Positions 26,492-35,780 of a stretch of DNA of 64,000 bases are shown piece by piece. The position numbers and the translations under genes were made by a program. The notes beneath the pieces were generated by a model that saw only the letters and a list, made by a program, of their open reading frames with translations, made no database searches and was not told the DNA's origin. Origin of the DNA: an uncultured Planktomarina sp. (GTDB taxonomy: Bacteria; Pseudomonadota; Alphaproteobacteria; Rhodobacterales; Rhodobacteraceae); contig CAJJBP010000007.1 of NCBI GenBank assembly GCA_905182425.1, forward strand, positions 1 to 64,000, given 5' to 3'. Each line of letters begins with the position of its first letter. Within the stretch, counting starts at the first letter, position 1.

Positions 26492-26713
26492 ATGAAACAA
26501 GATACTCACCCCGACTATCACTTTATAAATGTTAAAATGACAAATGGCGATATCGTACAAATGCGTTCCACCTATGGTGCAGAGGGCGATCAGTTGGCGC
26601 TAGACATCGATCCTTCAGTACACCCTGCTTGGACTGGCTCTGGCGCACGCTTGATGGACACTGGTGGACGTGTTTCCAAGTTCAAAAAGAAATACGAAGG
26701 TCTCGGCTTCTAA
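26492..26713 (+). CDS. rpmE: 50S ribosomal protein L31
   Basis: A 73-residue L31: [20 protein letters not shown] and [19 protein letters not shown], then [16 protein letters not shown]. The zinc-binding cysteines of the C+ form are absent, so this is a C-minus type L31 as in other Rhodobacterales. It ends the rpsP-to-rpmE translation cluster and is followed by an intrinsic terminator. Confidence 0.95.
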   Translation: MKQDTHPDYHFINVKMTNGDIVQMRSTYGAEGDQLALDIDPSVHPAWTGSGARLMDTGGRVSKFKKKYEGLGF

Positions 26714-26735
26714 TTCATTTCAATACCAGTAATTT

Positions 26736-26766
26736 GAAAAACCGGTTCCCTAGAGCCGGTTTTTTT
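26736..26766 (+). terminator. Intrinsic terminator after rpmE
   Basis: AACCGG near 26739-26745 pairs with CCGGTT at 26756-26761 around a TTCCCTAGAG loop, followed by a T run to 26766. Preceded by an A-tract, so it may work in both directions, but no gene converges from the right. Confidence 0.85.
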
Positions 26767-26887
26767 ATCTCTAACGACTGCCAGTGACAAACCAATAAAA
26801 TCATACCACCTATTTATCGATGGATTTCACTGCCAATCTCAAACCAATACCAGTTGCAAAAAATATAAAGATTTTACGGGGTACATT

Positions 26888-27697
26888 GTGGCGCATATAA
26901 TTGTTGTCGGTAATGAAAAAGGTGGTTCTGGAAAATCTACGACCACTATGCATGTGGCAACCGCTTTGGTGCGAATGGGTCACCATGTGGGAGGCATGGA
27001 TCTGGATTTGCGACAAAAAACCTTCGGTCAGTATATAAAGAATCGGGCACGATATTGTTCAGAGACTGGAATTAACCTACGAACACCTCATTATATTGAC
27101 TTGCCAGAGGTCAACGAAGCCTCTCTCAAGCCTGGGTCAAACGTGTTCGATCATAGGTTGTCCTCAGGTATCGCTCTTTTGGAACCACAATCAGACTTCA
27201 TAATTATCGATTGTCCAGGCAGTCACACACGCTTGTCACAGATGGCACATTCTTTAGCAGATACTTTAATAACACCCCTGAATGACAGCTTCGTAGATTT
27301 TGATCTTTTGGCCAAGGTAGAAAGTGACGGAAAAACAATCAAAGGTCCTTCTGTCTATTCAGAAATGGTCTGGGGCGCTCGGCAACTACGCGCAGAAGCA
27401 GGAATGAAACCAATGGATTGGATCGTCGTTAGAAACCGTCTCGGCGCGCAAAACATGATTAATAAAAAGAAAATGGGCGCCGCGCTCACCTTATTGGCAA
27501 AACGCATTGGTTTCCGGGCAGCTTCAGGCTTTAGCGAACGTGTAGTCTTTCGGGAGTTGTTTCCCCAAGGCTTGACGCTTCTGGACCTCAAGCAGGTTGG
27601 CGGTCGGCAGCTAAACATGTCAAATATCGCCGCTCGGCAGGAATTACGGGAGCTCATAAAAACACTTAAGCTTCCAAACGTGAAGATTGATTTTTAG
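26888..27697 (+). CDS. mipZ: MipZ, ParA-like ATPase for division-site placement
   Basis: A 269-residue deviant-Walker ATPase. The P-loop is GNEKGGSGKSTTTMHVATAL, the second acidic site is GGMDLDLRQKTFGQYIKNR, and Walker B is FIIIDCPGSHTRLS. The family-specific ending includes FRELFPQGLTLLDL. MipZ forms a bipolar gradient through ParB contact and inhibits FtsZ away from midcell; it is confined to alphaproteobacteria. The start is a GTG at 26888; the next residues (AHIIVVGNEKGG) match the family start. It is monocistronic here. Confidence 0.93.
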   Translation: MAHIIVVGNEKGGSGKSTTTMHVATALVRMGHHVGGMDLDLRQKTFGQYIKNRARYCSETGINLRTPHYIDLPEVNEASLKPGSNVFDHRLSSGIALLEPQSDFIIIDCPGSHTRLSQMAHSLADTLITPLNDSFVDFDLLAKVESDGKTIKGPSVYSEMVWGARQLRAEAGMKPMDWIVVRNRLGAQNMINKKKMGAALTLLAKRIGFRAASGFSERVVFRELFPQGLTLLDLKQVGGRQLNMSNIAARQELRELIKTLKLPNVKIDF

Positions 27698-27720
27698 AAT
27701 GTTTTTTGCAAAAATTAAGT

Positions 27721-28653
27721 TTAATCTAACTCTTTTAAGCTGGGCGGGTTACAACCCTTACGTCCGCAATTGATAGCTGCTGCCTTCGCTGCGCGAAGTA
27801 ATAATGTCTGCATAAACTCCTCCGATAGGTGTGGCAGAGCATTTTGTGACAGGACTCCATTGGCACTAAGAAAACTCAATACAGTTCCCATAAATGTATC
27901 ACCAGCGCCAACTGTATCTACCAAATCGCCTACAGGGTAGGCTGAAATATCAATTTTTTGATTATTCCAAAAAGCAATAACACCATTCTTTCCCTTGGTC
28001 ACAATAGTCACATGCGCAGATGTTTTATTTAGTAATTTGACACATGCATCCTCAAAGGGAATTTCTGGAAAAATCCAAGTCAGATCTTCATCACTCAGCT
28101 TAATCAGGTCAACTGCGGACATCAGTAACCATAGCCTGTTCAAATAAGAGCTACGATCTGGAATAAGAATTGGGCGCACATTAGGATCTAAGGTTGTTAC
28201 AATACCGGCTTTATTTTGAGCAATAAAAAAATCTGCCCAAGCCACCGAGTCTGGTCCATCAATTATAGCCAGCGACGTTAAATGAAAAGCCACCCCCAAG
28301 CTTGGAAAGTTTTTTTGAAGAAGTGGCAGATCAACTTCACGTTCAGCCGTATCATTACGGTAGAACTGGTAACTTGGTTGACCTTTTTTCAACGAAACAA
28401 CAGCCATTGAAGAGGGTTTTTGCGAACGTGAACTTAATAATTCAATACCATCAGAGACCAAGGCGTCTGCCAAAAAATCCCCAAGGTTATCAGTAGAGAT
28501 CGGAGTAATGAACCCAACCTTTTGAAGCTGACGACCCACCACTCTTGCAGTATTGTAGCCCGAGCCACCCCGCGCACCAGCAAACATAACGCTACCAGTG
28601 TCACGCGTGCTTTCGATCATATCGATCAAATTATCTCCACCCACAACAATCAT
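27721..28653 (-). CDS. PfkB-family carbohydrate kinase (fructokinase-like)
   Basis: A 310-residue ribokinase-fold protein from the ATG at 28653, chosen because GGAGGGTGAAGTA precedes it. N-terminal MIVVGGDNLIDMIE and GARGGSGYNTARVVGRQLQ match the substrate-binding side; the C-terminal DLVDTVGAGDTFMGTVLSFL is the PfkB signature with catalytic Asp. Substrate cannot be read from sequence; fructokinase or 2-dehydro-3-deoxygluconokinase types are likely. No sugar transport genes adjoin. Divergent from kynureninase across 270 AT-rich bases. Confidence 0.82.
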   Translation of the reverse strand: MIVVGGDNLIDMIESTRDTGSVMFAGARGGSGYNTARVVGRQLQKVGFITPISTDNLGDFLADALVSDGIELLSSRSQKPSSMAVVSLKKGQPSYQFYRNDTAEREVDLPLLQKNFPSLGVAFHLTSLAIIDGPDSVAWADFFIAQNKAGIVTTLDPNVRPILIPDRSSYLNRLWLLMSAVDLIKLSDEDLTWIFPEIPFEDACVKLLNKTSAHVTIVTKGKNGVIAFWNNQKIDISAYPVGDLVDTVGAGDTFMGTVLSFLSANGVLSQNALPHLSEEFMQTLLLRAAKAAAINCGRKGCNPPSLKELD

Positions 28654-28924
28654 TACTTCACCCTCCAGTTGATAGACACACACAACATCAACCTAATACC
28701 GCGTTATGGTTAAAATAATATTTTTTTCCAATTATAATTTGTCAAGTGGCAACATAAAGCGAGTGCCAATTAAAAATTTCGAAAATCAATTCACTCAAAT
28801 AGCACGTCAGCAGGCGACTTTAATACTGTCTGGGGTTGACCATGGCGGGAATTAGTCGCCAATACGAACCGAAGCTCATCCTTGAAAATTGAGTAGTGCA
28901 ATAACTGACCAAGAGAAAGTTCGT

Positions 28925-30121
28925 ATGACTGATTTTGCCAAAACCCGCGCAATGTTCGATATCCCTGAGGGGATGATCTACCTAAATGGCAACTCACTAG
29001 GGCCCATGCCCATAGCAGCACCCGACGCCATAAAGAGATTCTTGCATGATGAATGGCGCACCGAATTAGTTCGGGGCTGGAATACCAAAAATTGGTTCAT
29101 GCAGACAAATACATTGGGTGATCGCGTAGGCCGCCTTATCGGAGCAAAGCCTGGTTTTACGGTTGTGGGCGACACACTTTCAATCAAGGTTTTCCAAGCA
29201 GTAGCGGCGGGGCTAGAATTAGTTCCAGATCGTAAAATTATTTTATCTGACAACGGCAACTTTCCCACCGACCTATATATGGTCGAAGGACTTATGAAGC
29301 TGCGAAATGCCGGCTATGAACTGCTAACGCCTGATCCGGAAGCAATGATGGATCAAATTAACGATCAAGTCGCCGTGGTTATGGTAACTGAGGTGGATTA
29401 CCGCACTGGTAGAAAACACGATATGTCTGCGTTGATCACCAAAGCGCATAGCGTGGGTGCAATTGTGGTTTGGGATATGGCTCACTCACTTGGTGCTATT
29501 CCTGTTGATGTCACATCAACTGATGCAGATTTTGCGATTGGCTGTACTTACAAGTACATTAATGGCGGACCAGGCGCACCAGCCTTCATTTATGTATCGC
29601 CTCGATTAATCGATGACGCCGAACCGGTTCTTTCAGGCTGGTTTGCGCATGAAGCTCCATTTGCGTTTGACATCGATTTCCGTCCTATGCCCGGCAAGAT
29701 TGACCGCATGAGGATAGGCACACCGTCCCTTTCTGCATTTTCCTTGTTAGACGCGGCATTGGATGTTTGGGATCATGTTGATATTTTTGAGCTGCAAGAG
29801 AAATCTGTTGAATTATCGAACGCATTCATTGCTAAAGTAGAAGCAAGATGTCCAGGCGTTACATTAGCCAGTCCACGTGATCCATATGCCCGTGGTAGTC
29901 ATGTTTCCTTTGAATTTGAGCACGGCTACTCCTGCATGCAGGCCTTGATTGATCAAGGTGTTATCGGAGATTTCCGCGCACCAAACATAATGCGATTTGG
30001 AATCACTCCATTATTTATCAACATGGATGACATTGAACGAGCCACTCAAATTTTTGAACAAATATTAAGTGATAAAACGTGGCAAAAACCACAATTCCAA
30101 AATCGCTCACGGGTAACTTAA
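28925..30121 (+). CDS. kynU: Kynureninase
   Basis: A 398-residue PLP enzyme starting MTDFAKTRAMFDIPEGMIYLNGNSLGPMP, with the kynureninase N-terminal pattern. Conserved blocks include NFPTDLYMVEGL, DMAHSLGAIPVDV, the PLP-lysine in FAIGCTYKYINGGPGAP, and GWFAHEAPFAFD. It cleaves kynurenine to anthranilate and alanine in tryptophan catabolism. The other kynurenine genes are not adjacent. The ATG at 28925 fits the family start; a TTG-initiated extension at 28889 lacks similarity. Confidence 0.93.
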   Translation: MTDFAKTRAMFDIPEGMIYLNGNSLGPMPIAAPDAIKRFLHDEWRTELVRGWNTKNWFMQTNTLGDRVGRLIGAKPGFTVVGDTLSIKVFQAVAAGLELVPDRKIILSDNGNFPTDLYMVEGLMKLRNAGYELLTPDPEAMMDQINDQVAVVMVTEVDYRTGRKHDMSALITKAHSVGAIVVWDMAHSLGAIPVDVTSTDADFAIGCTYKYINGGPGAPAFIYVSPRLIDDAEPVLSGWFAHEAPFAFDIDFRPMPGKIDRMRIGTPSLSAFSLLDAALDVWDHVDIFELQEKSVELSNAFIAKVEARCPGVTLASPRDPYARGSHVSFEFEHGYSCMQALIDQGVIGDFRAPNIMRFGITPLFINMDDIERATQIFEQILSDKTWQKPQFQNRSRVT

Positions 30122-30290
30122 TCTCTGGAGGTGCCATAGTTTTAATCGATGTGTTATTCCCAAATTTCAGGAATTAAACTGTCACATCTTTTTGCACATA
30201 CGTCATAAAACTATAATTTATTCACTGCTAATATGGACCTTAACTGTCATATTGGTTATGGAATGCGCAACGTAAAGAGGACTGAAACAA

Positions 30291-32513
30291 ATGGCCGTCT
30301 CAAACGATCCTGATATCATTTACACAACGGTTGACGAAGCACCGCAATTGGCATCAGCCTCTCTGCTTCCAATTGTTCAAGCCTTTGCCGCAGTGGCTAA
30401 TGTTTCAGTGGGGACGCGCGATATTTCACTTGCAGGACGGATCATAGCAGCTTTCCCAGAAAGTCTTACCAAACAACAAAAACAATCAGATGATCTGGCA
30501 CTCCTCGGTGAGTTAGTAAAAACACCCGAAGCAAATGTAATTAAACTTCCAAACATTTCGGCATCTGTTCCACAGCTTGTAGCAGCATTAAAAGAACTGC
30601 AGTCGCAGGGTTATGATCTGCCCAATTACCCTGAAGCGCCAATCACAGAAGAAGAAACAAGCATCCGCGCTCGTTTTGACACACTTAAAGGATCGGCAGT
30701 AAATCCGGTATTGCGTGAAGGTAACTCAGACCGCCGAGCCGCCAAAGCTGTGAAAAATTATGCCATGGCCAATCCACACTCGATGGGTGTTTGGGCTCCA
30801 GACAGCAAAACCTACGTATCAACAATGTCGTCTGATGACTTTTTCAGCAACGAAAAATCAGCCACCTTGACAACTGCGCAAGCTGGTAAGGCCCGTATCG
30901 AACTTCTAACAGAAAGCGGCTCCGTCACAGTTTTAAAATCAGAAGTAGATTATCACTCAGGAACAGTTGTTGATGCTACATTCATGTCAGTAAAAGCACT
31001 AAGTTCTTTTTTAAGCGATCAGTATAAGGGCGCTAAAAACGCTGGTGTCTTGTTCTCAATCCACCTCAAAGCCACCATGATGAAAGTTTCAGATCCAATC
31101 ATTTTTGGTTATGCTGTAAAAGAATATTTAGCGCCTGTTTTTGAAAAATACGGCGACGATCTCGAAGCAATAGGCGCCAATCCTAATTCTGGTTTGGGTG
31201 CACTACTAAAAAGTATTGAGCAATCTTCAAAATCAGAAGAAATCATGGCCGCCGTCAACTCTGCTGTAGCATCCAAGCCACCTCTCTACATGGTCAATTC
31301 CGACAAAGGGATCACCAACCTTCATGTCCCCTCAGATGTGATTATTGACGCGTCGTTGCCTGCTCTTATTCGTGCCGGCGGTAAAAGCTGGGGTCCAAAT
31401 GGATCCGAGTCAGATACAAACTGCGTGATCCCAGACAGTTCATACGCCCCAGTTTATGACGAAACTATTAAGTATTTTAGAGAAACCGGCGCTTTGGACC
31501 CGTCCAAATCTGGTACAGTGCAAAACGTCGGCTTAATGGCGCAAAAAGCTGAAGAATACGGCTCACACCCAACAACCTTCGAGGTAGTAACCGCAGGTAC
31601 CGTTCGCATCATTCTAGCAAATGGTGATGTGTTGCATGAACATGTTGTGGAAAAAGGCGATATCTGGCGATCTTCTTCAACACGCCAAGCGCCTATTGAA
31701 GATTGGGTTCAACTTGCAATTGATCGCCAAGCACTCGAAAATTGCCAAGCCATTTTTTGGCTGGATGCCAAGCGAGCCCACGATGCTCAATTGCTAAATT
31801 ATGTAAAACCAATCTTAGCTGCGAAGGGCGTTTCTGACAAATTCCTTATTCTAGCTCCTCGCGCTGCGACACGCCTGAGTTTTGAAACCATTCGGACTGG
31901 TGCTATGTCTATTGCAGTGACCGGAAACGTCCTGCGAGACTACTTAACTGATCTGTTCCCAATTCTGGAATTGGGAACATCAGCAAAAATGCTTTCAATT
32001 GTGAAATTGATGAACGGCGGTGGTTTGTTTGAGACCGGCGCTGGTGGATCAGCCCCAAAACACGTCCAACAATTAATGGAAGAAAACCACCTTCGCTGGG
32101 ACTCCTTAGGTGAGTTCTGCGCCTTAGGCGAAAGTTTGAAGTTCCTTGCGACAGCCAACGGCAATACCAAAGCTAAAGTTTTAGGTGATGCAGTTGATTT
32201 GGCAACACAGGGCATCTTGGATCACAATAAATCTCCAGGTCGGACAGTGGGTCAACCTGATAACCGTCACAGCCACTTTTACTTTGCGCTCTATTGGGCA
32301 CAAGCTCTAGCAGAGCAAACGGATGATGTTGAATTATCTGCCCATTTCACCCCAATCGCCAAAGATTTAGCTGAACATGAAGTTGAAATTTTGGCTGATT
32401 TAGACATGAGTCGAGGTACGGCGGTCGACGTTGGGGGATATTTCCATGGTAACAGCGCCAAAACCTCAGTAGTCATGCGGCCATCAACACGCTTAAACAA
32501 AATTATTGGATAA
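30291..32513 (+). CDS. icd: Isocitrate dehydrogenase, NADP-dependent, monomeric type
   Basis: A 740-residue monomeric IDH (type II), much longer than the dimeric enzyme of about 405-450 residues. Recognisable blocks are DIIYTTVDEAPQLASASLLP, LREGNSDRRAAKAVKNYA, YMVNSDKGITNLHVPSDV, FETGAGGSAPKHVQQLMEENH, SPGRTVGQPDNRHSHFYFAL and GGYFHGNSAKTSVVMRPS. It oxidises isocitrate to 2-oxoglutarate with NADP in the TCA cycle. A hairpin (GACCGTCC, 32524-32531, with GGGCGGTC, 32555-32562) follows the stop and may end transcription, although no U-tract is present. Confidence 0.96.
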   Translation: MAVSNDPDIIYTTVDEAPQLASASLLPIVQAFAAVANVSVGTRDISLAGRIIAAFPESLTKQQKQSDDLALLGELVKTPEANVIKLPNISASVPQLVAALKELQSQGYDLPNYPEAPITEEETSIRARFDTLKGSAVNPVLREGNSDRRAAKAVKNYAMANPHSMGVWAPDSKTYVSTMSSDDFFSNEKSATLTTAQAGKARIELLTESGSVTVLKSEVDYHSGTVVDATFMSVKALSSFLSDQYKGAKNAGVLFSIHLKATMMKVSDPIIFGYAVKEYLAPVFEKYGDDLEAIGANPNSGLGALLKSIEQSSKSEEIMAAVNSAVASKPPLYMVNSDKGITNLHVPSDVIIDASLPALIRAGGKSWGPNGSESDTNCVIPDSSYAPVYDETIKYFRETGALDPSKSGTVQNVGLMAQKAEEYGSHPTTFEVVTAGTVRIILANGDVLHEHVVEKGDIWRSSSTRQAPIEDWVQLAIDRQALENCQAIFWLDAKRAHDAQLLNYVKPILAAKGVSDKFLILAPRAATRLSFETIRTGAMSIAVTGNVLRDYLTDLFPILELGTSAKMLSIVKLMNGGGLFETGAGGSAPKHVQQLMEENHLRWDSLGEFCALGESLKFLATANGNTKAKVLGDAVDLATQGILDHNKSPGRTVGQPDNRHSHFYFALYWAQALAEQTDDVELSAHFTPIAKDLAEHEVEILADLDMSRGTAVDVGGYFHGNSAKTSVVMRPSTRLNKIIG

Positions 32514-32760
32514 GTAATTAATAGACCGTCCTCACTCCCACATCTATTAGGAACGGGCGGTCACTAAAAATCTGCAGTATTGCTGAGTGACTGGCATCGA
32601 TATTGCGGGCTGAGTTTAATTGTTACTTCACCACTAGTAACTATTATTTAATAAAGTTTTAAAGCTGTTGATTTAGGATGGAGGCAAAAACAGCTTTTAT
32701 AAATGTTGCATTCTAAGCTCCAATACCTATTTATACTTATAGAATTTTCCGGAGAGAATA

Positions 32761-33621
32761 ATGACGTATGCCCCCCCTAAGGTTTGGACGTGGGACACTG
32801 AAAATGGCGGAAAGTTTGCAAATACCAATCGCCCAACATCAGGTTCAACACATGACGAAGAGCTTCCAGTTGGAAAGCACCCCTTGCAGCTTTACTCACA
32901 AGGGACGCCTAACGGAGTAAAAGTGACAGTGATGCTGGAAGAGCTTATCGCCGCCGGACATGCTGATGCAGAATACGATGCATGGTTAATAGATATTGGC
33001 AAAGGTATGCAATTTAGTAGTGGCTTCGTGGATATCAATCCTAACTCTAAAATTCCTGCGCTCTACGACACAAGCACTGGAATTCGTGTATTTGAGAGTG
33101 GAGCGATTTTGCTTTATTTGGCAGAAAAATTTAAGGCTTTTATACCTAAAGATCACGCAGAACGGACTGAGGTACTGAACTGGCTATTCTGGCTTCAAGG
33201 GTCTGCTGCATATTTGGGCGGTGGCTTTGGACATTTCTATGCATATGCACCAGAGAAATTTGAATATCCAATCAATCGGTATGCGATGGAGGTTAAGCGA
33301 CAGTTAGATGTCTTGGATCAGAACCTAGCAAAGCGAAGATTTTTGGCCGGGGACTGCTTCACAATCGCTGATATGGCAACTGCCCCTTGGTATGGAGCAT
33401 TGGTCAAAGGCATAGTGTACAATGCCGCAAATTTTCTAGATGTAAGCAGCTATAAAAATGTGACCAGGTGGGCCAATGAGGTTTTTGCCCGCCCCGCTTT
33501 TATTAGAGGTCGTATGGTCAATCGTACGCATGGTCCAGATGATGAGAAACTACTCGAACGTCATGATGCCAGTGATTTTGACAGCCTTCGCACCATTCAA
33601 GCAATAGAACCAACTGTATAA
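32761..33621 (+). CDS. yghU: YghU-type glutathione transferase (disulfide-bond oxidoreductase)
   Basis: A 286-residue GST-fold protein. The start (MTYAPPKVWTWDTENGGKFA, NRPTSG) is the distinctive N-terminal extension of YghU. The thioredoxin-like domain follows (HPLQLYSQGTPNGVKVTVMLEEL, NPNSKIPAL, VFESGAILLYLAEKF), then the all-helical domain with FTIADMATAPWYGAL. YghU-type enzymes have glutathione-dependent disulfide-bond reductase and peroxidase activity. A good GGAGAGAAT ribosome-binding site precedes the ATG. It is single, with a 240-base leader after icd. Confidence 0.9.
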   Translation: MTYAPPKVWTWDTENGGKFANTNRPTSGSTHDEELPVGKHPLQLYSQGTPNGVKVTVMLEELIAAGHADAEYDAWLIDIGKGMQFSSGFVDINPNSKIPALYDTSTGIRVFESGAILLYLAEKFKAFIPKDHAERTEVLNWLFWLQGSAAYLGGGFGHFYAYAPEKFEYPINRYAMEVKRQLDVLDQNLAKRRFLAGDCFTIADMATAPWYGALVKGIVYNAANFLDVSSYKNVTRWANEVFARPAFIRGRMVNRTHGPDDEKLLERHDASDFDSLRTIQAIEPTV

Positions 33622-33649
33622 GGTCTAGAAATAATTCGAGGGCTTTGCA

Positions 33650-34627
33650 TCACGGTATTCGGCGGCCAAACAGTTTTTGACCTAACAACAATAGGCCCCC
33701 AAAGGCGAATACAAGAATATAATCTATGATTGGGATGCGCAGCACCTCATTCAGATTTCCCCAACCACGACTTGAATAAACTATCAAAACCATAAAAATA
33801 GACGCTAGGCCTATTGCCCAACGCAGGCTGCGGGATAAGCCTAATCCATGCATCTGCGTCATGACAATCAAGAACAAAAATCCAAACAGAAACATAGGCA
33901 AAATCTCTTGACCCGCGACAAAAGCCACTATGACCCCATGCACCAAAACAGAACCTTCAAGTGCAAAGGTCCAATACTTATTGCTGTGTACACGGGTGAA
34001 TATAAATGCACCCTGGATGAGAAGTAGAAAAGTATACATAAAACCAACCACATGCCCAAGTGTTGTCTCCATAGGATGGTACCAATACGTGAACGTCACT
34101 GCCCAGGCAAAATAATACCCATGGTAACGCAGCAATATTGGTCTTATGCGCGAAAACCAAGAAGTGCCGACTCCTAAAAATAGTCCACGTCTGGGGGCCT
34201 CCATCAGCAAAACGATGACCAGCAAAATAATGACAGAGCCCTGCGACGTGATTACCGGCAAATCTTGTCCAAGCCCATCATAAAAAACTGCTGTTTGAAG
34301 ATAGTGAAGAGCAACGAATAGCGCTGTTCCCACGAGTGCAATCCAATTGATTGGATGCATTTTATTACGATCTCGCAGTTTTGTGCGGTTGGCCTGCGCC
34401 CAACCAATCACGCCCCAAATAAAAAGTTGATGGGTAAGATATGAGACCCAAACAGAAATACGAGACCAAAAAGTAGGATCAGGTCGCTTCCAAAAGTACC
34501 AATTAAATCCTTGATCGGGAGCGAACTCAATATCAGAAATTGCAGGGCTTATTGAGAAAATACTTATTGCGGCCACAAAAGCAATTATGATGCTTAAAAT
34601 CCAAGTTCTTTTTAAAGTTAAATTCAT
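33650..34627 (-). CDS. Polytopic membrane protein of unknown function
   Basis: A 325-residue protein that I do not recognise. It has about 8-9 hydrophobic segments, for example ILSIIIAFVAAISIFSI (residues 10-26), WIALVGTALFVALHYLQ, VIILLVIVLLMEAP, VVGFMYTFLLLIQGAFIFT, VLVHGVIVAFVAGQ and ILVFAFGGLLLLGQ. Aromatic-rich loops near the N-terminus (GFNWYFWKRPDPTFW, YYFAWAVTFTYWYHPMETT) and several conserved-looking histidines (HYLQ, YHGYY, YHPMETTLGH, LVHG) could bind metal or haem. It stands alone, convergent with yghU. No transport signature was seen. Confidence 0.75.
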   Translation of the reverse strand: MNLTLKRTWILSIIIAFVAAISIFSISPAISDIEFAPDQGFNWYFWKRPDPTFWSRISVWVSYLTHQLFIWGVIGWAQANRTKLRDRNKMHPINWIALVGTALFVALHYLQTAVFYDGLGQDLPVITSQGSVIILLVIVLLMEAPRRGLFLGVGTSWFSRIRPILLRYHGYYFAWAVTFTYWYHPMETTLGHVVGFMYTFLLLIQGAFIFTRVHSNKYWTFALEGSVLVHGVIVAFVAGQEILPMFLFGFLFLIVMTQMHGLGLSRSLRWAIGLASIFMVLIVYSSRGWGNLNEVLRIPIIDYILVFAFGGLLLLGQKLFGRRIP

Positions 34628-34787
34628 TTATATGATTTTCCCACCTGCCCTACAAACTATGGACCATCCAATTCTTTTTCAATACTGTCCATGTTAACCA
34701 TCAGCAACTGATCTCTCCACCTTCAACACGAATTCGCCTTATGGGGGGGGCACGGCATGGTAAGATCAATCTTAGACCGGGTGTTTA

Positions 34788-35720
34788 ATGTTTATGAAAG
34801 TATTGATTACAGGTGGCAACGGTAACTTGGGCCGTTTGGTTGCAGCCAGTTTAGAATCAAGCGGTACCCAAGTTATAAGTTTTGATTTACCAGGTACATT
34901 GGGTGCTTTCAGCAAAATACGTCACGCCACAGTCCTGGGAGACATACGAAACCATGAACTTTTAAAAAGGGTATTGGAAACTCATAAACCGAATGCCATA
35001 ATTCATCTTGCCTCAATGTTGTCAGGCAGCTCAGAGGCAAACCCAAGCGCCGCCTGGGATATAAATGCATCTGCGTCCATTTCTCTTATGCGGTTATGTT
35101 TGGAAAAAGTAGATGGTCCCTTCTTCTTCGCCAGCACGGCAGCAACCTATGGACCTGACCTTACTAGCCCAGTTATTCTCGACACACCTCAATGGCCGGA
35201 GAATGTTTACGGTGCAACAAAAGTCGCCGTCGAACGCATGGGAGTATACTTAAAAATCTGCCAAAACTTAGACTTTAGATGCATTCGCTTTCCAATGGTT
35301 TTATCGCCCCTTGCACCAACCGGTGCCATAACAGCCTATCCGAGCCATGCTATAGTGGCTGCCACACGTGGTGAAGCTTTTGATTTCCCAGTGGACTGTA
35401 TGACAGGGATGTCGACCATTTATCTGAACGATGTGACTCGGAGTATTATTGAAATTTGTCAGGCGAAACGTAGAGATTTAAGACACCACATATATAATTT
35501 GCACAGTTTTTATTTCGACACCCAGCAACTCGCCAATGCTATTAAAGCGCGTTATCCATCTTTTGAATATACCTTTCAGCCGGGCACATCCGTGGATAAC
35601 TTGATCCGGCGTTGGCCTAATGAGTTTGACGACCAAGCCGCGCGACAAGATTGGGGTTGGAAACCAAAATATGATTTTTCCGCAACAATTGAAGCCTTAT
35701 CGAATGCAACTCATGAATAA
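34788..35720 (+). CDS. NAD-dependent epimerase/dehydratase family protein (extended SDR)
   Basis: A 310-residue extended SDR. The Rossmann glycine motif is VLITGGNGNLGRLV and the catalytic YxxxK is in ENVYGATKVAVERMG, with Ser/Thr in FASTAATYGPD. The middle region (RFPMVLSPLAPTGAITAYPSHAIVAAT, MSTIYLNDVTRSIIEI, as separate segments) resembles short-chain L-threonine 3-dehydrogenases and related epimerases. Substrate is unknown. Start is ATG 34788 or ATG 34794 (MKVLITGG). It is the first plus-strand gene of a CoA-type catabolic region and lies 60 bases before an enoyl-CoA hydratase. Confidence 0.8.
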   Translation: MFMKVLITGGNGNLGRLVAASLESSGTQVISFDLPGTLGAFSKIRHATVLGDIRNHELLKRVLETHKPNAIIHLASMLSGSSEANPSAAWDINASASISLMRLCLEKVDGPFFFASTAATYGPDLTSPVILDTPQWPENVYGATKVAVERMGVYLKICQNLDFRCIRFPMVLSPLAPTGAITAYPSHAIVAATRGEAFDFPVDCMTGMSTIYLNDVTRSIIEICQAKRRDLRHHIYNLHSFYFDTQQLANAIKARYPSFEYTFQPGTSVDNLIRRWPNEFDDQAARQDWGWKPKYDFSATIEALSNATHE

Positions 35721-35780
35721 CACAAAGACTTGTGCTAGAGTTGGAATACAAAACTAATCTGTGATTAATGTGAGGCGTAA

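Noticed and set aside
32524-32562. Intrinsic terminator after icd
   Set aside because: The hairpin is good but no U-tract follows, so I mention it only in the icd entry.
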